A stretch of DNA of 62,077 nucleotides from Desulfovibrionales bacterium (lineage in GTDB: Bacteria; Desulfobacterota; Desulfovibrionia; Desulfovibrionales; Desulfomicrobiaceae), in NCBI GenBank assembly GCA_012729655.1, contig JAAYCS010000095.1, forward strand, positions 1 through 62,077, in the 5' to 3' direction. Position 1 is the first letter of the stretch, and each line of letters begins with the position of its first letter. Below are positions 8,744 through 17,317 of this stretch, in pieces. Made by a program: the position numbers and the translations under genes. The notes beneath the pieces were generated by a model. The model did no database searches. It saw only the letters and a program-made list of their open reading frames with translations, and was not told the DNA's origin.

Positions 8744-11104
8744 TCAGCCCATGTCCTGGCCCGTGCGTCGGATGATCTCCTCCTGGTGGTCCAGATCCAG
8801 GTCCACGAAGTAGTCGCTGTAGCCGGCCACACGGACCAGCAGATTGCGGTATTCCTCCGGCCGGGCCTGGGCCTTGCGCAGGGTATCGGTGTCCACCACG
8901 TTGAACTGGATATGATGGCCGCCAAGGCGGAAATAGGCGCGCACCAGCAGGGCGAGCTTGTCCAGGTCCTGATCGGTCTTCAGTACGCCGGGCAGGAAAC
9001 GCTGGTTCAGCAGCGTGCCGCCGGATTTGATCTGGTCCATTTTGGCCAGGGACTTGACCACGGCCGTGGGACCGTTCCTGTCCGCCCCGTGGGAGGGGGA
9101 GGTCCCGTCGGATTCTGGCTGGCCAGCCAGACGTCCGTTGGCCGAGGCCCCGAGCATCTTGCCGAAATAGACATGGCATGTGGTGGAGAGCATGTTCAGG
9201 TGGTAGGTCGTGCCCTTGGTGTTGGGCCGTCCGTCGATGGTCTGAAACAGGCTGTCGTAGACCCTGCGCATGATGTCGTCGGCCCGGTCGTCGTCATTTC
9301 CGAAGAACGGGGTCTTGTTCCAGAGCCTGAGCCGGAGGGATTCCTGGTTCGCGAAATTGTCCGCCAGGGCAGCCAGAAGTTGGTCCATGGAAACGGTTCT
9401 GGCGTCATAAACATGGGTTTTGATGGCGGACAGGCTGTCCGTGACCGTGCCGATGCCGCAGCACTGGATGTAGTTGGTGTTGTAGCGCGGGCCGCCGTTG
9501 TAGTAGTCCTGCCCTTTTTCGATGCAGTCGTGGATGACCACGGACAAAAAGGGAGCAGGAGAATGGGCTGCATACATGCGCTCGATGTAGTTGTTGACCC
9601 GGACCTTGAGGTCCACCACCCAGTCGAGCTGGCGGGCGAAGGCCGCATAGAGGTCCTCGAAGGTGGCGAATGCCCGCGCGTCGCCTGTGCGCGGGCCTAT
9701 CTGCCGGCCGGTGAGCTGATCGCGGCCGTCATTCAGGGCCAGTTCCAGGACTTTGGGCACGTTCAGATACCCGGTCAGGATGTAGGCCTCTTTGCCGAAG
9801 GCCCCGGTCTCGATGCATCCGGAACAGCCACCCTCCCGCGCGTCCTCCACGCTCTTGCCGACACGGATCTGCTCCATGATCACGGCGTCGGTGTTGAAAA
9901 TGGACGGATACCCGTATCCGTTTCTGATGACCTTGGCCGCGGCTTTGAGGAAGCGGTCCGGGGTCTTCTGGCTGATGTGCACGCTGGTCTGGGGCTGGAG
10001 GAGTTTCAGCTCGTCCACCACCTCCAGAATGAGATAGGACAGTTCGCTTGAGCCGTCGGAGCCATCACGCTGCACACCGCCCAGGTTGATGTTGGTGAAG
10101 TCGTTGTAGGTGCCGCTCTCCTTGGCCGTGACGCCGACCTTGGGCGGGGCCGGGTGGTTGTTGACCTTGATCCACAGACAGGACAGCAGCTCCTTGGCCT
10201 CCTCGCGGGTCAGGGTCCCCTCGGCCAGTCCTTTGGCGTAGAACGGGGCCAGATGCTGGTCGAGGTGGCCGGGGGTCATGGCGTCCCACCCATTGAGCTC
10301 CGTGATGATGCCCAGATGCACGAACCAGTACATCTGCAGGGCCTCCCAGAAATCGCGCGGGGCGTTGGCCGGGACATGCCGGCAGACGTCTGCGATGCGG
10401 ACCAGTTCGGCCCTGCGGAGGGGATCTGTCTCGCTTTTGGCCTGTTCCCAGGCCAGGTCGGCGTGGCGTTCGGCAAAGACGATGGCGGCATCGCAGGCAA
10501 TGTCCATGGCCCGGAGCTGTTCGGCCCGGTCGGCGGCCAGGGGATCGTTCAGGTAGTCCAGGCGATTCATGCGCCCGGCGATGCGCGCCTTGAAATCGAG
10601 CATGCCCGCGGAGTAGATGGTACCGTCCAGGGCCGTGTGGCCGGGGGCGCGCTGCTCCATGAATTCGGTGAAGAGACCGGCCTCGTAGGCGGCGCGCCAT
10701 TCCTCCGGGACCTGGGAGAAGACGCGGTCGCGCATGGAGCGGCCTGTCCAGTAGGGGATGACGTCGCTCTCGTAAGCCGCGATGTCCTCCTGGCTGACGT
10801 GGTAGCGGGTCATGGGCCGGGTGCTCAGCACGTGCAGGTCATCGGCAGTGTGGCAGGTCAGTTCCGGAAAGGTCGGCACGCATTTGGGCCGGGGACCCCG
10901 TTCGCCGACGATGAGTTCGTCCCGGCCGAGGTACAGGGCCTTCTTCTCGCACAGATCCCTGAATACCAGGGCGCGCAGCACGGGCAGGGAGTGGCGGCCG
11001 TAATTGTCGCGGTAAAAGCGGGTTTCCAGCAGGGCCCGCTCGATGGAAATGGAGGGTTCGGCGTCAAAGCTCTGCTGGCGCAGGCGGTCAATGCGAGGAG
11101 TCAT
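8744..11104 (-). CDS. hypD: Glycyl-radical trans-4-hydroxy-L-proline dehydratase
   Basis: 786 residues, the usual length for HypD. The residues known around the HypD active site are all present at a constant offset of minus four: F148, H156, D274, S330, F336, thiyl C430, E432, Y446 and T641. The glycyl-radical residue is G761 in R-V-A-G-Y-S-D. HypD dehydrates hydroxyproline to pyrroline-5-carboxylate under anoxia, and ProC-type reduction then gives proline; no proC is in the window. The intact HypD constellation argues against isethionate lyase or glycerol/propanediol dehydratase. The stop of the activase gene directly abuts its ATG, so the two are translationally coupled. Specificity is inferred from recalled residue positions. 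Confidence 0.85.
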   Translation of the reverse strand: MTPRIDRLRQQSFDAEPSISIERALLETRFYRDNYGRHSLPVLRALVFRDLCEKKALYLGRDELIVGERGPRPKCVPTFPELTCHTADDLHVLSTRPMTRYHVSQEDIAAYESDVIPYWTGRSMRDRVFSQVPEEWRAAYEAGLFTEFMEQRAPGHTALDGTIYSAGMLDFKARIAGRMNRLDYLNDPLAADRAEQLRAMDIACDAAIVFAERHADLAWEQAKSETDPLRRAELVRIADVCRHVPANAPRDFWEALQMYWFVHLGIITELNGWDAMTPGHLDQHLAPFYAKGLAEGTLTREEAKELLSCLWIKVNNHPAPPKVGVTAKESGTYNDFTNINLGGVQRDGSDGSSELSYLILEVVDELKLLQPQTSVHISQKTPDRFLKAAAKVIRNGYGYPSIFNTDAVIMEQIRVGKSVEDAREGGCSGCIETGAFGKEAYILTGYLNVPKVLELALNDGRDQLTGRQIGPRTGDARAFATFEDLYAAFARQLDWVVDLKVRVNNYIERMYAAHSPAPFLSVVIHDCIEKGQDYYNGGPRYNTNYIQCCGIGTVTDSLSAIKTHVYDARTVSMDQLLAALADNFANQESLRLRLWNKTPFFGNDDDRADDIMRRVYDSLFQTIDGRPNTKGTTYHLNMLSTTCHVYFGKMLGASANGRLAGQPESDGTSPSHGADRNGPTAVVKSLAKMDQIKSGGTLLNQRFLPGVLKTDQDLDKLALLVRAYFRLGGHHIQFNVVDTDTLRKAQARPEEYRNLLVRVAGYSDYFVDLDLDHQEEIIRRTGQDMG

Positions 11105-12025
11105 CTATCCTCCGATGCGGACTGAAAGACCGCAGTTCTGCAGAATCGTTGCGGCCCGGGACACCATTTCGGCATTTGCCGGCGGGATGCGGTCCGCAGG
11201 GTAGGCGAGGCCAAGTTTTTTGTATTTGCCCCTGGCCGCGGAGTGGTAGGGCAGCACGTCGATGCTGCGCACCCCGGGCAGGGAAGCGGCGAAGAGTCCG
11301 GTGCTGCGCAGATTGGCCTCGTCGTCGTTCAGGCCCGGAATGAGGGGCAGGCGCAGCTGGAGAGGGGAGCCCAGATCCGCCAGAATGCGGAGATTGCCGA
11401 GGATCAGTGCGTTGTCCACTCCCGTGCATGCGCGATGCTTCCGCGCATCCATGTGCTTCAAGTCAAACAGGAAAAGATCGACATGCCGTCTGATGCGGTC
11501 CAGGGTTTCCCAGGGTGCGAAGCCACTGGTATCCAGGGCCCGGTGCCAGCCCCGGCGGCCGCACTCGACCAGCAGGGCCTCCAGAAATTCGGGCTGGTCC
11601 AGGGGCTCTCCGCCGGAGAACGTCACCCCGCCGCAGGTGCCTTCAAAAAAAGGCGCGTCCTTCTCGATTTCGTCGAGCACGGCCCCCACGGTCCACGTCC
11701 GGCCCACGACTTCGTGGGCCAGGGACGGGCAGACCTCGGCGCATGCCCCGCAGGCCGGGCAGGCGGAGGGGTCCCGGATCAGGGTCTGGCCCGCGGCGCG
11801 CAGCGCATTGTGCGGACAAGCCAGCAGGCACGCCCCGCAGGCCACGCATTTTTCAGGTGAGGTATGGGCTTCCGGTCCAGACCGCATGCCTTCGGGGTTG
11901 TGGCACCACAGGCAGGACAGGGGACAGCCCTTGAAGAACACGCTTATGCGCAGGTCCGGCCCGTCGTGCAAGGCGTAGCGTTTGATGGCGAAGAGGGTGC
12001 CGGTCATGGATGTGGAACTGGCCAT
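11105..12025 (-). CDS. Glycyl-radical enzyme activase (radical SAM) for HypD
   Basis: 306 residues. The radical-SAM cluster motif C-P-L-S-C-L-W-C (CX3CX2C) is near residue 33. Two ferredoxin-like 4Fe-4S motifs follow, C-V-A-C-G-A-C-L-L-A-C-P and C-P-A-C-G-A-C-A-E-V-C-P, near residues 60-100. The S-AdoMet glycine motif F-S-G-G-E-P is near 136. It generates the glycyl radical on the adjacent dehydratase. The ATG at 12025 or the one at 12007 could be the start. It is the first gene of the operon, preceded by a 20-bp inverted repeat. Confidence 0.93.
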   Translation of the reverse strand: MASSTSMTGTLFAIKRYALHDGPDLRISVFFKGCPLSCLWCHNPEGMRSGPEAHTSPEKCVACGACLLACPHNALRAAGQTLIRDPSACPACGACAEVCPSLAHEVVGRTWTVGAVLDEIEKDAPFFEGTCGGVTFSGGEPLDQPEFLEALLVECGRRGWHRALDTSGFAPWETLDRIRRHVDLFLFDLKHMDARKHRACTGVDNALILGNLRILADLGSPLQLRLPLIPGLNDDEANLRSTGLFAASLPGVRSIDVLPYHSAARGKYKKLGLAYPADRIPPANAEMVSRAATILQNCGLSVRIGG

Positions 12026-12035
12026 GAAATTCAGT

Positions 12036-12055
12036 AATAACTCTTGTTAGTTATT
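12036..12055 (-). promoter_or_regulatory. Palindromic operator candidate upstream of the hypD activase
   Basis: AATAACT at 12036-12042 and AGTTATT at 12049-12055 form a perfect 7-bp inverted repeat with a 6-base spacer. It lies 10 bases upstream of the activase ATG, where it would overlap the leader or promoter. It is shorter and AT-richer than a terminator and has no T run, so a repressor site is the simplest reading. Confidence 0.4.
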
Positions 12056-12317
12056 GCAAGCAGAATGCCCGCATCGGGTCCATGTCGGTTGCCGGGCGGA
12101 AGGAAGGGCCGGCAAAGAGGGAGAAAATGACTGTCGTTCTGAAAGAAACCCTTGCCTCTTTGCCCAGAAGCACGTAATGGCCATCCCCATGTATCAATCG
12201 GAGGTCGGTTGGTGCAGGGTGTGTGGAGACGGGAAGGGTTCGGACCCAAAGGCGCGACAGATCCGATGGGAGACTCGACCTGGAATTTTCAGTTTTTTTC
12301 AAGGAGACGAGTGTATT

Positions 12318-12587
12318 ATGTCGAAGAACATTTATGTCGGAAACCTGCCCTGGAGTGCCACCGAGCAGGATGTGGAAAACCTGTTCGCCACGTATGGCCA
12401 GGTTGCAAATGTCAAACTCATTTCCGACCGTGAGACAGGCAGAGCCCGCGGGTTTGGTTTCGTGGAGATGGAAAGCGGGGCGGATGAGGCCATCGCCGCC
12501 CTGGACGGCGCCGATTACGGCGGACGTTCCCTGAAGGTCAACGAAGCCCGTCCCCGTCCCGAGCGTGAACGCCGGCCCAGATGGTAG
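12318..12587 (+). CDS. Small RRM RNA-binding protein
   Basis: 89 residues from the ATG at 12318, with AAGGAGA at 12301-12307. A single RRM contains RNP2 (I-Y-V-G-N-L, residues 5-10) and RNP1 (R-G-F-G-F-V-E-M, about 44-51), followed by a short Arg/Pro-rich basic tail. This is the glycine-poor bacterial/cyanobacterial RRM type that binds single-stranded RNA, often linked to cold or stress responses. The roughly 260-base region upstream holds no gene and probably contains a promoter and long leader. A strong terminator follows immediately. Confidence 0.92.
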   Translation: MSKNIYVGNLPWSATEQDVENLFATYGQVANVKLISDRETGRARGFGFVEMESGADEAIAALDGADYGGRSLKVNEARPRPERERRPRW

Positions 12588-12607
12588 TCGCGTCGATCTG
12601 AGCCACA

Positions 12608-12633
12608 AACCCTGCCCCGGCAGGGTTTTTTTT
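12608..12633 (+). terminator. Rho-independent terminator after the RRM gene
   Basis: AACCCTG at about 12609-12615 pairs with CAGGGTT at about 12621-12627 (an A-C-C-C-T-G-C-C / G-G-C-A-G-G-G-T type hairpin). A run of nine or more T follows. Confidence 0.88.
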
Positions 12634-12778
12634 TGGCCTCTGGCCAGAATTTGCGGCCCATGGAAAAATGATGCTGGCTTCCAGCCAGCCCTGGCCAGGA
12701 AGGTTGCCCGCATGCGAAGCAGGGGTGATCCGGCAGGCATCCAGGTGGCAGGTCGCCCGCGGGAGAACGAGGCCCGCT

Positions 12779-13852
12779 TCAGCCCGGATAGGTCAGGGCC
12801 TGTTCGGTTCCGCACAGCACACGGTGAGCGGCCTGAGCCAGGGCGCCCATCTCGTCCTCTCCCGGATAGACCAGGATCCGGCCAAGAAACCCAATCCTGG
12901 AGGCGATGAGGCGCACCAGGTCCTGGTCGCCGACGAGTCCGCCGGTGAGGATGACGGCGTCGACCCGTCCGCTGAGGACTGCCCCCATGGATCCGATTTC
13001 CTTGGCCACCTGATAGGCCAGTGCCGCGTGCACCTCCCGGGCGCTCTCGTCTCCGGCCTGGATGCGGTTCTGGATCTCAAGGCCGCTGGCCGTGCCGAGA
13101 TAGGCCAGAAATCCGCCCTGCCCGGCAATGCGCAGGCGGATCGTTTTTTCGTCCGCGTCCGCAGCGGTGCACCAGTCCACCACCTGCGCGGCGGGCAGGC
13201 CACCGCTGCGCTCCGGAGAAAATGGCCCCTCGCCGTCCAGGGCATTGTTGACATCGACCACCCGCCCGTTTTCATGGGCGCCCACACTCACGCCGCCGCC
13301 CAGATGGGCGATGACCAGCCGCAGACGCTCATAGGGCTGCCCGAGCTCCACCGAGGCCCGCCGGGCCACGGCCTTGTGGTTGAGGGCGTGGAAGACGCTG
13401 CGCCGGGTGATGGCCGGATGGCCGGAATAGCGGGCCAGGGGGCCCAGTTCGTCCACCACCACAGGGTCGGCGATGAAGGCCGGGATATCGGCTGCGTCCG
13501 CCAGGTCGCGGGCCAGGATGGCCCCGAGGTTCGAGGCGTGGACGCCGAAACGGCAGGATTTCAGGTCGGCCAGCATGCCTTTGTCCACGGCGTAGACCCC
13601 GCCGGGGATGGGGCGCATCAGCCCGCCCCGGCCGATGACTGCCGCCAGGTCGGCAAGAGTCATTCCATGTCTGTCCAGGCCGGACAGGATGAGGTCCCGC
13701 CGGTACCCCTCCTGGTCCATGATCTGGCCGAAGCGGGCCAGGTCCGCGGCCTCGTGGCGTATGGTCTCGACGAAGACCGGTGCTTCCCCGGCAAAGACAG
13801 CGATCTTCGTGGACGTGGAGCCGGGATTGATGACCAGGATGCGCGGGATCAC
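12779..13852 (-). CDS. buk: Butyrate kinase
   Basis: 357 residues from a GTG at 13852, which overlaps the ptb stop in a GTGA arrangement. It opens I-L-V-I-N-P-G-S-T-S-T-K-I-A, the acetokinase-family nucleotide-binding start. It has H-L-G-G-G-V-S-V-G near residue 190 and A-V-I-L-T-G-G-L near 300. It converts butyryl (or branched acyl) phosphate and ADP to the acid and ATP. Length and partner gene support butyrate kinase over acetate kinase. A longer frame upstream of the GTG only reads through ptb out of frame. Confidence 0.9.
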   Translation of the reverse strand: MIPRILVINPGSTSTKIAVFAGEAPVFVETIRHEAADLARFGQIMDQEGYRRDLILSGLDRHGMTLADLAAVIGRGGLMRPIPGGVYAVDKGMLADLKSCRFGVHASNLGAILARDLADAADIPAFIADPVVVDELGPLARYSGHPAITRRSVFHALNHKAVARRASVELGQPYERLRLVIAHLGGGVSVGAHENGRVVDVNNALDGEGPFSPERSGGLPAAQVVDWCTAADADEKTIRLRIAGQGGFLAYLGTASGLEIQNRIQAGDESAREVHAALAYQVAKEIGSMGAVLSGRVDAVILTGGLVGDQDLVRLIASRIGFLGRILVYPGEDEMGALAQAAHRVLCGTEQALTYPG

Positions 13853-14763
13853 GCCCTGCCCCCGGCAGCGGCGATGAGGATGCCCAGGGCCACGGCGTTG
13901 ATCTTTGTCTCGTGGGAATCTGCCCTGGAATTGAGCAGCACGGGGGCCTTGGTGCCCATGACCACGCCGGCGGACCTGGCCCGGGCGAAGTACATGAGGC
14001 ATTTGTAGAAGATGTTGCCTGCCGCCAGATCAGGGGCCAGCAGGATGTCGGCCCTGCCGGCCAAGGGGTCTTTCATGCCTTTGTGCCGGGCGGCCACCTC
14101 GCTGATGGCGTTGTCCAGGGCATAGGGCCCGCCGACCCTGCAGCCTGGCAGACCGCCGTTGCGGTTCATTTCCACCAGGGCCGAGGCGTCCATGGTCGCC
14201 GGCATCTTGGGATTGACCTTTTCGGACTCGCAGAGCACGCCGACAATGGGATCGTGATTGCCCAGCGCGTTGGCGACCTTCACGGCGTTGAGCACGATCT
14301 GCCGCTTGGCCTCCAAGTCCGGCCGGATGTTCATGGCCGCGTCGGTCAAAAGATAGAGTTTGGGGAATCCCGGCACGTCCATGACCACGGTATGGCTGAC
14401 CATGCCTCCGTCGCGCAGACCTGTGCTGCGGTCCAGCACGGCCTTGAGCAGGACGGAAGAGTCGAGGAAGCCTTTGAGGAGGATCTGGGCCCGCCCCGAG
14501 GCGACCACCTTGACGGCGCTGGCCGCTCCGGCCTCTTCGCCGCGGGCTTCGACCAGCTCGAAGCTGTCCAGGTTCAGTTCCAATTTATCGGCAATGGTTT
14601 TGATCTTGTCCGTGTTGCCCACGAGAACGAAATGGGCCAGGCCCAGCGAATGGGCCTGCGCCACGGCCTTCATGGCTTCCTTGTCGTGGGCGCAGGCCAC
14701 GGCCACGGTCTGACGGGGCAGGGCCAGAGCGCGGTCCCGCAGTTCATTCATGGATTGCAGCAT
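13849..14763 (-). CDS. ptb: Phosphate butyryltransferase
   Basis: 304 residues from the ATG at 14763, preceded on the minus strand by a perfect AAGGAGG at 14768-14774; a start at 14796 is in frame but lacks this signal. It belongs to the phosphate acetyl/butyryltransferase family, with K-L-Y-L-L-T-D-A-A-M-N near residue 140, V-G-V-L-C-E-S-E-K-V-N-P-K near 185 and A-D-I-L-L-A-P-D-L-A-A-G-N near 250. It converts acyl-CoA to acyl phosphate for Buk, giving substrate-level ATP from butyryl-CoA or branched-chain acyl-CoAs. It is coupled to buk by a 4-base overlap. Confidence 0.9.
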   Translation of the reverse strand: MLQSMNELRDRALALPRQTVAVACAHDKEAMKAVAQAHSLGLAHFVLVGNTDKIKTIADKLELNLDSFELVEARGEEAGAASAVKVVASGRAQILLKGFLDSSVLLKAVLDRSTGLRDGGMVSHTVVMDVPGFPKLYLLTDAAMNIRPDLEAKRQIVLNAVKVANALGNHDPIVGVLCESEKVNPKMPATMDASALVEMNRNGGLPGCRVGGPYALDNAISEVAARHKGMKDPLAGRADILLAPDLAAGNIFYKCLMYFARARSAGVVMGTKAPVLLNSRADSHETKINAVALGILIAAAGGRA

Positions 14764-14912
14764 ACAGCCTCCTTGCGCCCCAAGCCGATAGATCATCGAT
14801 TTGCTGAAAACAAGAGGGCTCCAGGCCCTGATCCGCCGATTTTGCCCTGGATCGGCATGCTTGCCCTGGCCGGCCTGTCAGGCTACCCATGTCGGGTCGT
14901 TCCGGAGGGTCC

Positions 14913-16289
14913 ATGTCCACTCGTTCCACCGCTTTGGCCGCCTCGGCCGTGGCCAGTTTTCTCGTCCCGTTCATGATGTCCGCCGTGGGCATCGCCCTGC
15001 CGACCATCCAGACCGCCCTTTCCGCCACAGCCGTGGAATTGAGCTGGGTTGTGGGAGGCTATGTGCTCTCCCTTTCCGTGATTCTGCTGCCCATCGGGCG
15101 CATAGCGGACATCGTCGGCCGCCGGAGGGTTTTTGTGTGGGGCACGGCCTGGTTCACCCTGTCCACTATGCTGGTGTCCCTGTCCTGGTCCATCGGAGCC
15201 CTGATCTTTTTGCGTGTGCTGCAGGGCATCGGGGCGGCCATGATCAACTCCACCGGCATTGCCATTGTCACCAGCCTTTACCCGGCCAAGGATCGGGGCC
15301 GGGCCATGGGCATCGTCATCGGCTGCGTCTATGTCGGACTCTCGGTGGGTCCGCTTCTGGGCGGCCTGCTGACGGATTGGGCCGGATGGCGGGCCGTGTT
15401 CTACCTCTGCCTCATTCCCGGAATTCTGGCCTGGATCCTGGCCTGCCGGATTGACCAGGAATGGCGTCCGGCCCGGGACGAGACCTTCGATGTGGCGGGA
15501 ACCGTGCTGTACGCAGCCGTGGTGCTGACCGGGATCAAAGGCCTGACCGGCCTGGCCGAACCCCGGTGGGGGTTGACCATGCTCGGACTGGCCGCAGCAG
15601 CCATGATCTTCCTGGTGCGCCATCTTCGTCGGGCCGAGCATCCGGTGGTCAGCCTGCGGCTGTTCACAGGAAACCGGGTTTTTCTGATGTCCACCCTGGC
15701 AACCATGATCAACTACTCCGGCACCTTTGCGGTGGGATTCCTGCTCAGTCTCTATCTGCAGGTGGTCAAGGGATTCTTGCCGGTGCACGCCGGGCTCGTG
15801 CTCGTCGTGCAACCCGCGGTGCAGGCCGTGCTCTCCCCTGTGGCCGGGGTGCTGTCCGACCGTTTCAACGCGGGGTTCATGGCCACCCTGGGCATGGCCC
15901 TGTGCGGGGTCGGCCTGCTGGGCCTGGGCTTCGTCAGGGAGGACACGGGGGTCTGGACGGTCGTGGGGATGCTGGCCCTGATGGGGTTGGGGTTCGCCCT
16001 TTTCGCCTCGCCCAACATGAACGTCATCATGGGCAGTGTCTCTCCCAAGGATTACAGCATCGCCTCCAGCCTTGTGGCGACCATGCGCACCTTCGGCATG
16101 TCCTTGTCCATGGGTGTCGCCAGCGTGGTTTTCGGCTTCACCATGCAGGGGCGGCCTGTGGGCGCCGACACGGTTGCGCAGTTCCTGGTCAGCATGCGCA
16201 TCATCTTCGAGGTCTGTGCAGGTCTCTGCGTGGCCGGTGTGTTCCTCTCCCTTGCGCGGGGAAACAGCAGGCAGCCTGACGACGCGTGA
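14913..16289 (+). CDS. MFS transporter, DHA2 (14-TM) family
   Basis: 458 residues from the ATG at 14913, with GGAGG at 14904-14908. About fourteen hydrophobic helices are visible. The MFS motif A region reads G-R-I-A-D-I-V-G-R-R-R-V-F near residue 70, and motif C G-P-L-L-G-G near 150. This is the EmrB/QacA-type proton-driven drug or metabolite exporter of the inner membrane. It is divergent from ptb-buk with about 150 bases between. No adjacent membrane-fusion protein or regulator is present. Confidence 0.9.
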   Translation: MSTRSTALAASAVASFLVPFMMSAVGIALPTIQTALSATAVELSWVVGGYVLSLSVILLPIGRIADIVGRRRVFVWGTAWFTLSTMLVSLSWSIGALIFLRVLQGIGAAMINSTGIAIVTSLYPAKDRGRAMGIVIGCVYVGLSVGPLLGGLLTDWAGWRAVFYLCLIPGILAWILACRIDQEWRPARDETFDVAGTVLYAAVVLTGIKGLTGLAEPRWGLTMLGLAAAAMIFLVRHLRRAEHPVVSLRLFTGNRVFLMSTLATMINYSGTFAVGFLLSLYLQVVKGFLPVHAGLVLVVQPAVQAVLSPVAGVLSDRFNAGFMATLGMALCGVGLLGLGFVREDTGVWTVVGMLALMGLGFALFASPNMNVIMGSVSPKDYSIASSLVATMRTFGMSLSMGVASVVFGFTMQGRPVGADTVAQFLVSMRIIFEVCAGLCVAGVFLSLARGNSRQPDDA

Positions 16290-16418
16290 GAACGGGCAGA
16301 AAACCTCCGGGATGCCGAGAGTCCGTGTCTGCCATTTTCTCCCCTGTCTTTTCATCAGAGCAATGCTGCGCTACAGGAGTTTCCACGGTGTCATTGCACG
16401 TTCAATGCAGGAGCAAAC

Positions 16419-16688
16419 ATGAAAAGGACAGCAGGTGTGTGGATGGTGGCGATGGTGCTTTGTCTGATGCCGGTTTTCGCCCTTGCAGGGGACGGCGGTC
16501 CTCTGGTGGAGAAGACCTGCGCGGCCTGTCACGACCTGGCCAGGGTCAAGGCTGCCTACGGTGTCAAGGACAAGGCCGCCTGGACAGTGACCGTGGACCG
16601 GATGCTGGCCAAGAAGAAAGCTCCGGTTGTGAGCCAGGAAGAGCACACAGCCATCATAGAATGGCTGTCGGGGCAGAAGAAGCAGTAG
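16419..16688 (+). CDS. Small periplasmic monohaem c-type cytochrome
   Basis: 89 residues from the ATG at 16419, with a CAGGAG at 16408-16413. A signal peptide ends around A-L-A-G, followed by one haem-binding C-A-A-C-H at about residues 34-38. Downstream are W-T-V-T-V-D-R-M, which may supply the distal methionine, and a final E-W-L helix. It resembles small single-haem cytochrome domains that carry electrons in the periplasm. No redox partner is adjacent, so its pathway is unknown. Confidence 0.85.
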   Translation: MKRTAGVWMVAMVLCLMPVFALAGDGGPLVEKTCAACHDLARVKAAYGVKDKAAWTVTVDRMLAKKKAPVVSQEEHTAIIEWLSGQKKQ

Positions 16689-16826
16689 GGCTGGGATGAA
16701 GACGGGTGGCGGCATGTCCCGCGGCCGGAGCGCGGGCATGAGCCATCCGGCAGAGGCAACGCCGGGCCCCCTGGGCCGCGGCCTTGGAGGCATGGGTTGT
16801 GTCCTTTTCACGGTCAAAAGGAAGCC

Positions 16827-17305
16827 ATGACCGTCCTTCCGGTGCAGCACCGTTATGGCGAGGAGTTGAGCCATTGCTAAGGGTGCGGCAAAAATAACAG
16901 GCACGGGCTGCACATCACCTTCCTTTGGGACGGGGATCAATGCCTGGCCCGGTTCACGCCCCGGCCGGAGCACATCGCCCTGCCAGGATTCGTATACGGC
17001 GGGCTTCTGGCCTCGCTGGTGGACTGTCACGGCGTGGCCACGGCCTCTGTCTGCCCTGGCCATGGGGTGGTGCCCCGGTTCGTGACCGCCTTGCTGCGCC
17101 TGGACTTTCTGCGGCCACGCCCCTGGGGCCGGAGCTGGAGCCGCGGGGCGCAGTCAAGGAGCGTCGCGGCAGGAAGATCGCGGCGGTGGTGGAGATCCTG
17201 GCTCTGGGCCAGGTCAGCGTCCGCGGCGAAGTCGTGGCCGCACCCATGCCCGAGAACACGGGCGCGGCTGACGGGCCCGTGGTCAAGGGCGGGTCAGGAA
17301 ACTGA
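16827..17305 (+). pseudogene. PaaI-like hotdog thioesterase, broken by a stop and a frameshift
   Basis: A frame from the ATG at 16827 (AAAGGA upstream) encodes a recognisable hotdog thioesterase: C-G-K-N-N-x-H-G-L near the start, then F-V-Y-G-G-L-L-A-S-L-V-D-C-H-G around residue 60 and V-T-A-L-L-R-L-D-F. Two lesions break it. TAA occurs at 16878-16880, just before G-C-G. A one-base loss near 17112-17115 means the end of the domain (T-P-L-G-P-E-L-E, G-R-K, then R-G-E-V-V-A-x-x-M-P-E) continues in another frame to 17305. Two independent lesions make an active gene unlikely. The family normally hydrolyses aromatic or acyl-CoA thioesters. Confidence 0.82.
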
Positions 17306-17317
17306 AGAGGACCGCGA

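Noticed and set aside
8577-9179. Long N-terminal extension of the GlnH-like protein
   Set aside because: It overlaps hypD in another frame. A proper signal peptide and ribosome-binding site mark the start at 8576.
13853-14002. N-terminal extension of butyrate kinase
   Set aside because: It runs through ptb out of frame. The GTG at 13852 overlaps the ptb stop and begins the conserved domain at once.
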